Assembly: GCA_023647555.1 (NCBI GenBank)
Contig: JALRLY010000275.1
Location: forward strand, 62,001 to 126,000
Reading direction: 5' to 3'
From: Pancytospora philotis
Taxonomy: Eukaryota; Microsporidia
Length of the DNA: 64,000 bases
Below are positions 17,967 to 26,988 of the stretch, piece after piece (the first letter of the stretch is position 1; each line of letters begins with the position of its first letter). The notes under the pieces were generated by a model. The model did not search any database, had not been told where the DNA came from, and saw nothing but the letters and a program-made list of their open reading frames with translations. A program made the translations under genes and the position numbers.

Positions 17967-19169
17967 TTAAGTAAAGTAGTGGACGCTCGATTTTTTCTTG
18001 GACATGACCTCGGCGATGCCCTGGATGAAGTCGTTGTGGCAGATTTCGTTCCGGTCCTTCTTCACGGCGTACATGCCCGCCTCCGCGCAGACGGCCTTGC
18101 ACTGCGCGCCGTTGAAGCCCTCGGTGGAGCGCGCCAGCTCGTCGAAGTTCACGAGGCTGCTGACCGTCATTTTGCGCGCGTGGATCTGCATGATGCGCTT
18201 GCGGCCCTCGGTGTTGGGCAGCGGGAACTCGATCTTGCGGTCCAGCCGCCCGGAGCGCATCAGCGCGGGGTCGAGGATGTCGACGCGGTTCGTCGCGGCG
18301 ATGACCTTGATCTCGTTGCTGGTCGCGAAGCCGTCGAGCTCGTTGAGCAGCTCGAGCATCGTGCGCTGCACCTCGCGGTCGCCCGTCTTGTCCGACGCCG
18401 CGCGCTTCACGCCGATGGCGTCGATCTCGTCTATGAAAATGATACAGGGCTTGATGGAGCGCGCCAGCGCGAAGGCCTCGCGCACGAGCCGCGCGCCGTC
18501 GCCGATGTACATCTGCACGAGCTGCGGGCCTGCCAGCTTGATGAACGACGCGTTCGTCTTCGAGGCGCAGGCGCGCGCCATCAGCGTCTTGCCGGTGCCC
18601 GGCGGGCCGTACATCAGCACGCCCTTCGGCGGCTTGATCTTCAGCCGCTCGAAGCGCTCCGGGTACACCAGCGGCATGACGATCGCCTCGTTCAGCTCCT
18701 CGATCTGGCGGTCGAGCCCGCCGATGTCCTCGTACGTCTCGTCGGGCTTCACGTCCAGCTCCATGGCGAGCACCTTGCTGTCGTACGTCGGCGGGAGCAC
18801 CTCGAAGACGATGTTCGTCTCCTTGTGCAGCGCGACGGGGTCGCCCGGCTTCATGTCCTTCGCAGGCACGAGGCCGAGCATGCCCAGGTACGACGTCTGC
18901 CGCGTCGACGTCAGCACCACGCCGTTGCCGTCCTCGAAGATCTCCACGATGTTCCCGACGAGAAACGGCAGATTTTTGTTCAGCTTGATCTTGGCGATGT
19001 TGTCTGCGATGATGACGGACTTGTTGTTGTTGTCGTTCTTCACGCTGTTGAGCTCGCTCTGCATGAAGCGCGTCTCGCTGTTGATCATGCGCGTCTTCTC
19101 GGCGATCGCCTCGAGCGGCAGACTCTCGAAGTCAGGATCGAGTTCCCTGAGTTTCTCGAGTGTTGACAT
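17967..19169 (-). CDS. RPT5: 26S proteasome regulatory ATPase Rpt5
   Basis: AAA+ ATPase of the 19S base (PSMC3 orthologue), unfolding substrates for the 20S core. 400 residues: N-terminal coiled coil (15-55), OB domain (about 55-130), Walker A GPPGTGKT, pore loop MYIGDG, Walker [10 protein letters not shown], arginine-finger region [14 protein letters not shown] and C-domain [13 protein letters not shown]. Close full-length match to Rpt5. The penultimate Tyr of the HbYX tail is Phe (ends YFT). The ATG at 19169 follows CCC runs; the longer upstream frame is not Rpt5-like. It is embedded among the paralog cluster. Confidence 0.96.
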   Translation of the reverse strand: MSTLEKLRELDPDFESLPLEAIAEKTRMINSETRFMQSELNSVKNDNNNKSVIIADNIAKIKLNKNLPFLVGNIVEIFEDGNGVVLTSTRQTSYLGMLGLVPAKDMKPGDPVALHKETNIVFEVLPPTYDSKVLAMELDVKPDETYEDIGGLDRQIEELNEAIVMPLVYPERFERLKIKPPKGVLMYGPPGTGKTLMARACASKTNASFIKLAGPQLVQMYIGDGARLVREAFALARSIKPCIIFIDEIDAIGVKRAASDKTGDREVQRTMLELLNELDGFATSNEIKVIAATNRVDILDPALMRSGRLDRKIEFPLPNTEGRKRIMQIHARKMTVSSLVNFDELARSTEGFNGAQCKAVCAEAGMYAVKKDRNEICHNDFIQGIAEVMSKKKSSVHYFT

Positions 19170-19419
19170 TGGGGCTTGGGCGGTGCAAATAATAAAAGTG
19201 CCGAGACACGGGCAATTGCCCAGGACGAGCACAGGCGTGCACTGCAGCGATGCGTTCTGTATAACTAAGCTAGAAAATGCGTACAAGCAGTGCAATACAA
19301 AGTAAATACAAAGTAGATGCAAAAAGGCAAAGAATTAAAGTCTCAATAATTTACTACATCTGTCCAGCCTGGCCACAAGCATGCAAGGGATCGTGCAAGT
19401 GGTCATGCAATGGATCAGC

Positions 19420-20718
19420 TCACAGCGCGTAGCCCCAGGCGCCCACCGCATCTTTGTACTTCTCCATTATCCTGTCGAACGCCATCTTTATGTTCTCGCC
19501 GCACTTGTAGTACTGCGTAGTGCTGGTGTTGTAGGTGAGGCAGTTGCCCACCATCAGCTGCACATCGGCGGCGAGCTCCTTCAGCGAGCTGTACGCCCCG
19601 GCCCTGTGCTTGTCCAGCATCGTCGAAAGATCCATCGGGCGCTCAATGACGCTCAGGTAGTCGGGCACCGCGCTCGTGTCGACGGGCTCGAGGAAGGGCC
19701 AGGCCGAGGAGTCCGCCTGCAGGCTGGCGATCACAAATAGCAGGAAGTCGCGCAGGAAGTCCTCCCTCGCCCTGTCGCTGCTGGGCGTGCACGCGCCGTA
19801 TCTGTCGCGCGCGGCGTCGATATCGTTCCGCAGGACATGGTACTCGTTGATGCTCTCCATCTCTTTGAAGATCCGCCCCCGGATGCCCTCGATGAGCGCC
19901 CGCTTGTGCAGGTAGTCCACGCTCTTGTAGACCTTCCCCTCCATCAGCAGCCCGCCGTCGTAGTCCTTGATGTATCCGACCCAGCTGGTCGAGACCGGCC
20001 ACTGCGTGAAGCCCTGCTTCTTGAAAAAGCCGGTGGCGGAGTTGTCCGCATACGTCAGCAAATACAGGATGGTGGAGCTAGCGTACTCCGCTGTGCGAGC
20101 AGCTGGTTCGCCATCGGTAAGTCTGGGCTTTTTAGCGGCGGGGTCCGCTCCGCTCTGCTCTGGGTTCGTCTTGACAGAAGCAGGATCGTCAGCTACGACC
20201 CCGTCGCACGTTTTGGACTCACCCCAGAAAGCCGCAGTGCTGTCTTCGAGGCTCCCGAAAATAATCAGATCTGATATGGTTATATTTTTGCACTTGTACT
20301 TCTCGCCGACAGCGAGGAACGCGTTGTACTGCAGCTTGCAGGCCTCCTTGAAGCAGCTGAAGAGGAAGGTCCCGTACCCGCTGATGTGGCAGCTGGCGGT
20401 AACGGCGAGGAAGACGATCTCGACGAATTCGCGCTCGTAGACAGGGCGGTAACAGACAGCGCCGATGATCTTGGCATCGGCGTCGCTCAGAACGAGGATG
20501 CTGTGCTTGTCGTCGAACACCTGGCGCATGATGTACTCGCGCGGCATCTTTGGCAGCATATGCTGGAAAAGATCCTTTATCGTGAGAAGATACCGGTAGG
20601 GGGTGGTGCGGTCGGCGGCGGATACTATGCGCAGCGACTGCGCCTCGGAGTGAAAGCGCTCGTATGCGTCCTCCTCCTTCTTGAGCTTCGACAGGACGCC
20701 GCGGCTGAACAGATCCAT
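19420..20718 (-). CDS. GCN5: Histone acetyltransferase Gcn5 with bromodomain
   Basis: SAGA/ADA-type histone H3 acetyltransferase. 432 residues: GNAT domain about 70-270 with catalytic Glu100 in FVEIVF and the acetyl-CoA loop HISGYG (111-116), the LTYADNSATGFFKKQGF strand-helix near 221-237, and a bromodomain (about 320-425) with WPFLEPV, PMDLSTM and acetyl-lysine Asn397. Residues of about 135-216 are an insertion inside the HAT fold, hydrophilic, with an AAKKPRL nuclear-signal-like motif. The ATG at 20718 lies downstream of AAATTTTTGCC; the longer frame is rejected. Confidence 0.93.
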   Translation of the reverse strand: MDLFSRGVLSKLKKEEDAYERFHSEAQSLRIVSAADRTTPYRYLLTIKDLFQHMLPKMPREYIMRQVFDDKHSILVLSDADAKIIGAVCYRPVYEREFVEIVFLAVTASCHISGYGTFLFSCFKEACKLQYNAFLAVGEKYKCKNITISDLIIFGSLEDSTAAFWGESKTCDGVVADDPASVKTNPEQSGADPAAKKPRLTDGEPAARTAEYASSTILYLLTYADNSATGFFKKQGFTQWPVSTSWVGYIKDYDGGLLMEGKVYKSVDYLHKRALIEGIRGRIFKEMESINEYHVLRNDIDAARDRYGACTPSSDRAREDFLRDFLLFVIASLQADSSAWPFLEPVDTSAVPDYLSVIERPMDLSTMLDKHRAGAYSSLKELAADVQLMVGNCLTYNTSTTQYYKCGENIKMAFDRIMEKYKDAVGAWGYAL

Positions 20719-21108
20719 GTGGGAGCGCAAAACTGCGGCAAAAATTTGCTGCGCACGGCTATTCGCGGTGCAGTTCGATGGGAGCAAGTGGTATTACAGG
20801 CCTTTTTTGCTAATGACTGGCCATTACGGGATGCGATGGCTAAATGAGAATCACAGCACACTTCTAAGCGATTTAGATTCATCGCATATCCCTGCAGACT
20901 TGGCGGCGAGTCGGGACCTCTCGGGAGCGGCTGGCAGACGCCCGGTGCTGCGTCGTGTATCTGGCCGTAAAGTGGAATATCCGGCTGCGTAAAGAGGCTG
21001 GATGACTGCAATATGCTTTACGACGAGGTTGCGCAAGGACCGCATTGTAGCGAGCAAAGACAGTGAACCACTTAGTGGTACACTGAATATCTATAGCCTC
21101 GTTAAATG
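20719..21108. other. Intergenic region, GCN5 / paralog 3
   Basis: Divergent spacer. The GCN5 start signal (AAATTTTTGCCG on the minus strand) lies near 20740-20750. The rest, about 350 bases, shows no gene; small open frames lack start signals. Confidence 0.5.
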
Positions 21109-21209
21109 TGCTAGTTCGCTGGCCTTTCTTGCTACTCGAGCAGTGCTACGAGCCATCCGTTAGCAGCCAAATAGAAAATTTTTATTAATTTTCTAGGTAG
21201 CTTGGCCCT
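21109..21209 (+). promoter_or_regulatory. Family upstream module of paralog 3
   Basis: GCTAGTTCGCTGGCC at the left end, CTCGAGCAG at 21135-21143, GCAGCCAAATAG then AAAATTTTTATTAATTTT, and GGCCCT before the ATG. Order and spacing match the modules at 14638 and 23354. Confidence 0.6.
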
Positions 21210-22574
21210 ATGCTGGCCTGGCCATGGCTAGTTTGGCAGCTGCCAGCCTGCTGCGTTTCCAATAAAGCATTGCAGAAACTGAATGTGCCAGTCTACACGT
21301 GCGTCGATTATACTGGGTTCGGGGATGCTGAGATTGCCACACTCAGTGCCTTGGAGGTGCAGATGCTGTCTCCCCTCTGCCAGTACTGCATCAAGCATGA
21401 CAACCCCGAGATCAAGCCCGCCGTCGATGATGCACGGCTCGATGGCGTTGCTGCGGATGACAAGATACGCATGGTGCTGCACTCGGTGCTGTATAGGCAC
21501 GCCCGCGATCCGCATTTCCTTGCGCAGCAGGCGGGAGCTATCGATTATGCGTCTCATAAGCTGCTTCTGAAGCTCTTTGGCGATGACTTCATCAAGAAAT
21601 TCACAGGTGGGACAGCGCATGGCAATTTAGAATTGCAGCTCCTGCTTGTCAACTTAGTGAAGAAGTATCCGCGCGCAATCAAAGAAATCCACCATATACT
21701 GAGCACTGAGCTGCCCCGTTGGGATGCGATAGAGCCTACGCAGTATATTGAGCGCGACAGAGCTACTTCAAAAGATGATCACGACTTGATGATCTGGTTG
21801 TTTGGCATAGAGCTGCATCGCAACATCTCGCTCATTACGTTCTTTGAGCGTCTTATGGGCATGTTGCCAGGTGATCCCGATCGTCTGGACAGATTAATAC
21901 CCATCGCTAGCGAGTTCGTACGGATAGTGCACAGCCCGCCCTCAATCTTTGGAAACGATGAAAAACTTCATTTAGAACATGTGGTAGTAGATTACGTTAT
22001 TAGTGAGAGGAAACAGGTGTGCTTCGAGCTTCTCAGAGCTATTTTAGATAATAAAATTGTCTCTCAGTTCGTCAACGAGCGTATCAAGATGATGATAAGC
22101 GATAACGATATCGACCACGAATTTTTGTTGATGTTTGCTCGCTATATCTCTACAGAATTTCCTCGCCCGGATGCCCCCCTTCACCGCCTTTTTGAGCTCT
22201 TCCTGCCCCCGACGCCCGCATTTCATGAAGATACTAAGATTCCGTGGAACAGCGTCCCGTGCTACTTCAACGAGATATCGTACATGACACTGCGCGGAAT
22301 GTTCGTAGAAATGTATGATAATCCCAATGACCCAGCCCGGCAGGGGCGCATGGAGAATTACATGGAGATGCTGAGATTTGGTGTTTTCGTCGATGTTTTG
22401 AAGGGTGTGGAATTTTCAGAGCGCACGCGCCTTGCTAAATTTATGGTCCTTCATATGAACGAGAAGCGCAAGGAAGAGTATAGAAGGATTTTACGCCAGA
22501 GCAGAAGCGATCAGCATGTGCCCAGGATCATCAGTGTATTCGATACTATTGATTTGGCGTTAAGCCCTTCTTGA
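21210..22574 (+). CDS. Secreted paralog family, member 3 (454 aa)
   Basis: Probable signal peptide within residues 1-17 (two Trp-rich hydrophobic turns, CCVS near the end). CxxC in PLCQYC at about 57/60. The central DLMIWLFGIELHRN and SEFVRIVHSPPS blocks are shared with member 4, whereas VCFELLRAIL is shared with member 1. It ends soon after ALSPS. The homologous tail of members 2 and 4 continues past its stop as 3' flank, so this copy is C-terminally shortened or the others extended. Codon use is AT-richer than in GCN5 next door. Confidence 0.86.
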   Translation: MLAWPWLVWQLPACCVSNKALQKLNVPVYTCVDYTGFGDAEIATLSALEVQMLSPLCQYCIKHDNPEIKPAVDDARLDGVAADDKIRMVLHSVLYRHARDPHFLAQQAGAIDYASHKLLLKLFGDDFIKKFTGGTAHGNLELQLLLVNLVKKYPRAIKEIHHILSTELPRWDAIEPTQYIERDRATSKDDHDLMIWLFGIELHRNISLITFFERLMGMLPGDPDRLDRLIPIASEFVRIVHSPPSIFGNDEKLHLEHVVVDYVISERKQVCFELLRAILDNKIVSQFVNERIKMMISDNDIDHEFLLMFARYISTEFPRPDAPLHRLFELFLPPTPAFHEDTKIPWNSVPCYFNEISYMTLRGMFVEMYDNPNDPARQGRMENYMEMLRFGVFVDVLKGVEFSERTRLAKFMVLHMNEKRKEEYRRILRQSRSDQHVPRIISVFDTIDLALSPS

Positions 22575-23353
22575 TTGCGCGCAAACTCGTCTTCTATTGC
22601 TGTAAGTAGGAAAAGGCCGCAGACTGCGCGGACAAAAACCGGGGTTATACCGCGACTCGGCTCTACGAAGTAATAAATGCAGAAGCTGCGCTTCGGAACA
22701 GAAGTGCTCATACTCGCCTCTCTTGTTTGGGCTCCGACCGGATGCTCCTGCTGAGGAGCTCCATGCGGGGCTGTGGTAATGTGTTGCAAGGCTTTGCGAG
22801 TCGCTGCGATCTTCTGATGCTAAACAGGATATGCAGATTGGTGAAGCCCACCAGTATTAGTCGTTTCGATGCGCATAGTTGGTGATTATAGAATAAATGG
22901 CAGAAAGCGCTCCCGGGTACTACTAGACAGATTAAATTCTTCGTTTGCTTTCACAATCAGGCGATGGATGCAGGACCACCCTATTGCTGCCGGGAAAGAG
23001 GCAGCGGGGCGCTATGTAGCTGGGGAGAGTTGCAACAGCCAGCCGCCAGACAATGCAGCATACTTCCTCGCGGGCGACCACATTGTAACTAGCGCAAACA
23101 GCGAACCGTCTGGCCACACAGTACGGGAGTACAACGTTCCTGACTATATCAGATAGTGCAACGGGGTAGTGCGCTGCTGACGTCTCAATTTGTTTTGAGC
23201 ATGTGGCGTTGGAACGCCTCTGCGCACGCGCAGCCGTTCGGCCTGTTACTGTCTATAACGAGAATCTTGAGATCCTCAACAATGCCCGCCCACACATAGG
23301 AATCATTATTTAGACTTAATAGCTCTCCACGCAGTAATAAATGTACCTAAAAT
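22575..23353. other. Large intergenic gap between paralogs 3 and 4
   Basis: About 780 bases. The first part is related to the flank after member 4: CTGCGCTTCGGAACAGAAGTGCTCAT-type sequence near 22685 resembles bases near 24920. A 95-codon plus-strand frame at 22869-23156 has no start signal and atypical composition; I do not call it. No RNA recognised. Confidence 0.5.
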
Positions 23354-23456
23354 ATGCCAGTTCATTAGTTTTTCTTATTGAGTGAGCATTCCTTCTAGTC
23401 ATCTGCAAGCCGCCAATTAGAAAATTTTTCATTAATTCGTTGACCGACCCGGCCCC
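23354..23456 (+). promoter_or_regulatory. Family upstream module of paralog 4
   Basis: ATGCCAGTTCATTAG (variant of the GTTCGCT box), GCCGCCAATTAG, AAAATTTTTCATTAATTC and GGCCCC before the ATG. The CTCGAGCAG box is not conserved here. Confidence 0.55.
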
Positions 23457-24857
23457 ATGCTGGCATGGCTGGCTTGGCAGCTGCCGATCTGCTACGCTTC
23501 TAAGAAAGCACCACAGAAACTGAATGTGCCGGTCTACACGTGCGCCGATTATACCGGGTTCGGGAATGCAGGCGTTGCCGCACTCAGTGCTTTGGAAGTA
23601 AAGATGCTGACTCCCCTCTGCCAGTACTGCATCAAGCACGACAACCCCGAGGCCAAGCCCGCCGTCGACGATGCACGGCTCGATAGAATTGCTGCGGTAG
23701 ATAAGATACGCATGGTGTTGCGCTCAGTGCTGTATAGGCACGCCCGCGATCCGCATTTCCTCGCGCAGCAGGCGGGAGCCTTCGATTATGCGGCCCATAA
23801 GCTGCTTCTGAAGCTCTTTGGTGACGACTTCATCAAGGCGTTCATGGCGGGGCCGGTGCAGGGCAGCTTGGAATTGTATCACATACTCGCTGAATTGATA
23901 GACAAGCACCAGCACACGGTTGAAGATATACGCCGTATACTGAGCAGTATGATGCCCCGTTGGAATACGGTAGAGCTCGCACAGTATATTGAGCGCAACA
24001 GAGCTACTTCAAAAAATGGTCATGACTTGATGATTTGGCTATTTGGCATAGAGCTGCATCGCAACACCTCGCTGGCTACTTTTTTTGAGCGCCTTATGGG
24101 CTTATGGCCCGACGATGCTGATCGCCTGGACAAACTAATGCCTGTTGCCAGCGAGTTCGTCCGAATCGCGCACAGCCCACCTTCAATGTTTGAGAGACAC
24201 AAGATACTTTTCCTGGAGCGCGCGATCGTGAATTACGTGGTTACTGAAAATCAGCAGGCGTGCGAAGTGCTTTTCAAGGCCTCTTCTAATCATAACATTA
24301 TCACTCCGTTAGTCAACGAGCATATTGAGGTAATGAAACGTGAAAAGAAGCTCGACAATGAGTTTTTGTTGAGGTATGCGCGCTACGTACGCAAAGAACA
24401 TTCTTATGCAGACGATTCTCTTTATCGCCTTTTTAAGCACATTCTTTCGCCAACACACGCATTTCATTCAGACGAAAATGCTCCGTGGAACAGCGAGCGG
24501 CGCTACTTCAATAGCATATCGTACGCAAAACTACGCGAGGTTTTCACAGAACTGCATGAGAATCCCGATGACCCAGACCAACAGAAGCGCATGGAGACGT
24601 ACATGGAGATGCTAGATTATGACGCCTTCCTCAATATCCTAAAAAGTTTAGCCGATCCAAAGCGCACGCCCCTTGCTAACTTTATGGCCCTTCATATGAA
24701 CGAGAAGCGCAAGGAAGAGTATAAGTGTGGTTTGCGCCAGAGCAGAAGTAAAAAATACGGGTCCAGGACTATCGGTGTATTAAATACCATCGAGAATGCA
24801 CTGAGCTCTCCGCGACCTAGCATAGCCCAGTCCTCTGCTGTTGTGGGTAAAAAATAG
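23457..24857 (+). CDS. Secreted paralog family, member 4 (466 aa)
   Basis: Probable signal peptide (residues 2-14, ending CYAS). CxxC at residues 55/58. A mosaic: residues 124-136 and the KHQHTVEDIR block match member 2, while DLMIWLFGIELHRN and the following SEFVRI-HSPPS block match member 3. NQQAC then returns to member 2 type. The C-terminal extension ends VVGKK and aligns with that of member 2. No known domain. Presumably exported; the function is unknown. Confidence 0.87.
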   Translation: MLAWLAWQLPICYASKKAPQKLNVPVYTCADYTGFGNAGVAALSALEVKMLTPLCQYCIKHDNPEAKPAVDDARLDRIAAVDKIRMVLRSVLYRHARDPHFLAQQAGAFDYAAHKLLLKLFGDDFIKAFMAGPVQGSLELYHILAELIDKHQHTVEDIRRILSSMMPRWNTVELAQYIERNRATSKNGHDLMIWLFGIELHRNTSLATFFERLMGLWPDDADRLDKLMPVASEFVRIAHSPPSMFERHKILFLERAIVNYVVTENQQACEVLFKASSNHNIITPLVNEHIEVMKREKKLDNEFLLRYARYVRKEHSYADDSLYRLFKHILSPTHAFHSDENAPWNSERRYFNSISYAKLREVFTELHENPDDPDQQKRMETYMEMLDYDAFLNILKSLADPKRTPLANFMALHMNEKRKEEYKCGLRQSRSKKYGSRTIGVLNTIENALSSPRPSIAQSSAVVGKK

Positions 24858-25310
24858 GCCGCCGATTGCTCTAGCAAATACACCGCAGCATGGCCTTGTG
24901 AAAATTATGAACGTTGCGCCTGCGCTATGGAATGGAAGTTCTCATGCTGTAACCCTGCTTCCTGAGCTTCGCTGCGACTCAAGATGCTGGCGCCGAGCCG
25001 ATCGATGGGTCGGAATGCAAATCAGCCGCAAATTGTGCGATCGATTTGTCTTCGTGATGCGAATCGATGAAGGCCATTGGCATTACACGGGTCAGTGCGT
25101 ATAGCCCGTCGGTGCAAAATGTAATAGCTGCAAGGGCAACAGAAAATGCAGCCAAAAAGTTAAATTTATTACCCGGCTCCAAATTATGGCACTGTATTTC
25201 GCTCTTCCAGCAGCCGTGCACAGCCCCGTTTTTATCTGGCATCGCTCTTACAGCTAAACCCAGTGATGGCGGATCTTTGAGCAGCAGCCGCGGCGCACCA
25301 TGCACCGTGG
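24858..25310. other. Intergenic flank downstream of paralog 4
   Basis: About 450 bases, convergent with the next gene. The first 150 bases are similar to the region after member 3. An AAATTTATTACCCGG element near 25163 has no supported gene behind it. Confidence 0.5.
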
Positions 25311-25730
25311 TCAGTAGGTCTCCTCGCCGCCGCCGTCCTTGTCGGCAACCAGCTCTTCCTCGTCGTTGTAGTACTCGCTGTAGTCGTCGCCGCCGCCCAG
25401 GCTTCCGTCCTCCTCCGCGCTGCCCTCCTGGCGCTCGCTGCTGTTCTCGTCCACGTCAGCCTGTATCTCCTCGGCGCGGCGCCCGTGGCCTGCGCCGTAC
25501 ATGCGCACGAGCTCCGGGCTCAGCAGCTCCATGTCCACCGTCTCCATGATCTTGCTGTGCGGGATCGAGAAGACGTATCTGTCGGAGTAGCGCGCGATCT
25601 CGCGCTCCTCGCGGAAGTTGTAGGAGATGTCGCGCAGCCGCTTCTTCACCTTCGTCTCGAACGCGATCTCGTCCTGCGGCAGCAGCGGGTAGTTGAACTC
25701 GAACAAGTCCCTCGCCATGCAGCGGCCCAT
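25311..25730 (-). CDS. Acidic-tail protein, possibly RNA polymerase III subunit Rpc31 (RPC7)
   Basis: A 139-residue protein (127 if the second ATG at 25718 is used) with a basic/hydrophobic N-terminal half and a strongly acidic Gly/Asp/Glu/Tyr C-terminus (DDYSEYYNDEEE, ending GEETY). This layout, with DxYxxYxxDEEE and a terminal Tyr, is typical of Rpc31, the stalk-binding Pol III subunit. Sequence support is limited to the tail and length, so the assignment is tentative. AAATTTGCGG lies only 4 nt before the first ATG, which leaves the start ambiguous. Confidence 0.55.
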   Translation of the reverse strand: MGRCMARDLFEFNYPLLPQDEIAFETKVKKRLRDISYNFREEREIARYSDRYVFSIPHSKIMETVDMELLSPELVRMYGAGHGRRAEEIQADVDENSSERQEGSAEEDGSLGGGDDYSEYYNDEEELVADKDGGGEETY

Positions 25731-26217
25731 CCGCAAATTTGTAAAAAATCTGCCGCGCAGCGGGTCGACTTCTGCTGTCGGCACGTGGCTATGAAGGCAG
25801 AAGGGGTGATGTGATGCTCCGTCTCAGCCCATCGGTTGCTTGAGCGACCGCCAAGTGTGCTCTGCGCGAAATAATCCCGCGTAGATACGCACTGCTCGGC
25901 CACGCGGAGTAACGCCCTTTTGTTTTGTAGTTTGGTAAGCCCGCCTCGCTTTCAGTGGTAATTCAATAGTGCATATTTTACTACGTGTCTCCATGTATCT
26001 GGCGTCATTGTTCTCGTAACAACGCAGCGCAAACCACACTCGCAGCACATAGTGCCGCACATAGCATGGCCACCCCACAAATTAGAGCCTAACAACCACA
26101 TTGTTTGCACATTCCTGTGGCGCAATATCCCAATTCGTGATCCCATAAGTAAATTTAATAGATCATCTCCTTTTTCATTCCCACGCGCCCCTTTTATTAT
26201 TGATTTTTTCCCAGCCC
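25731..26217. other. Divergent intergenic region
   Basis: About 490 bases. AAATTTGTAAAAAATC belongs to the minus-strand gene (25735-25750). AAATTTAATAG near 26152 and TTTTTTCCCAGCCC directly before 26218 belong to the plus-strand gene. No gene inside. Confidence 0.5.
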
Positions 26218-26988
26218 ATGTTCGGCTCCATCTTCCCGAACGGATCGGGGGACTTCCTGTCGCTGCAGGCGATCCCCAGCGCCGGGCTGTGCGCGCCGCT
26301 CGTCAACTACATCGCGTCTCTCCTCGGCTTCACCGGGACGACCGAAATGGCGATGCCCGTGTCGTACATCCGCGGCTACAATATGCCGATCTGCGACGAG
26401 TACTGCAGCTTCAGGAAGGACCTCGGCAGCATCGAGAGCATCAACGCGCCCTTCGTCCCCGCCACCTGCCAGGACATGATGATCATCCACGCGACACACA
26501 AGAAGGCCGCGTTCAACCTGTCCCAGATGTTCACCGCGCGGAACCCGCTGCTGCTGTCGCTGACCAGCAACTTCGGCGCCAGCAGAGCGATCTGCCACGA
26601 GTGCGCGAGCAAGGTGTGCTTCTCGAAGCAGATCGGCGACTCGGCGGACAAGTGCCACTTTATCCGGCTCGAGGGCCTCGACGGCTGCGGGGCCGTCTGC
26701 TCGTCCGAGGACCCCGACAAGCTGTACGCAGCCCGGTGCGCCGACGGCAGTCTGTACCTCATGACGCGGCAGGGCGACGACTCCGAGCAGAACAGCTTTT
26801 ACTCGGGCAGCTTCAAAGCGCACAGGCTCTCCGAGTCGCCTGATAGCGGCATGTTTGCCGTGGACAGCAGCGTTGCGGCCGTCGGCCTGAAGGACCTCAA
26901 GAACTACGCGACTGAGCTGGTCGATAGCAACAGGCTCGCTGGTCTGAAGCTTGCCAGCATTGTGAAGGAGACGTTTGCTGAAGAATGA
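26218..26988 (+). CDS. Hypothetical protein (256 aa)
   Basis: Unrecognised. It begins with a Gly/Ser/Phe-rich stretch, then a mixed alpha/beta sequence with Cys pairs (ICHEC around residue 125) that do not form a clear zinc motif, and ends helical. No signal peptide. The start at 26218 has a CCC run directly upstream; the TTG-led longer frame is rejected. High-GC codons suggest a conserved cellular role. AATAAA lies just after the stop. Confidence 0.7.
   Translation: MFGSIFPNGSGDFLSLQAIPSAGLCAPLVNYIASLLGFTGTTEMAMPVSYIRGYNMPICDEYCSFRKDLGSIESINAPFVPATCQDMMIIHATHKKAAFNLSQMFTARNPLLLSLTSNFGASRAICHECASKVCFSKQIGDSADKCHFIRLEGLDGCGAVCSSEDPDKLYAARCADGSLYLMTRQGDDSEQNSFYSGSFKAHRLSESPDSGMFAVDSSVAAVGLKDLKNYATELVDSNRLAGLKLASIVKETFAEE

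Noticed and set aside
17979..19305. Two long plus-strand frames opposite RPT5
   Set aside because: Shadows of GC-rich third positions; no domain, while the minus strand gives a full-length Rpt5.
22869..23156. 95-codon frame in the gap between paralogs 3 and 4
   Set aside because: No AAATTT or CCC signal, random composition, no similarity to the family.
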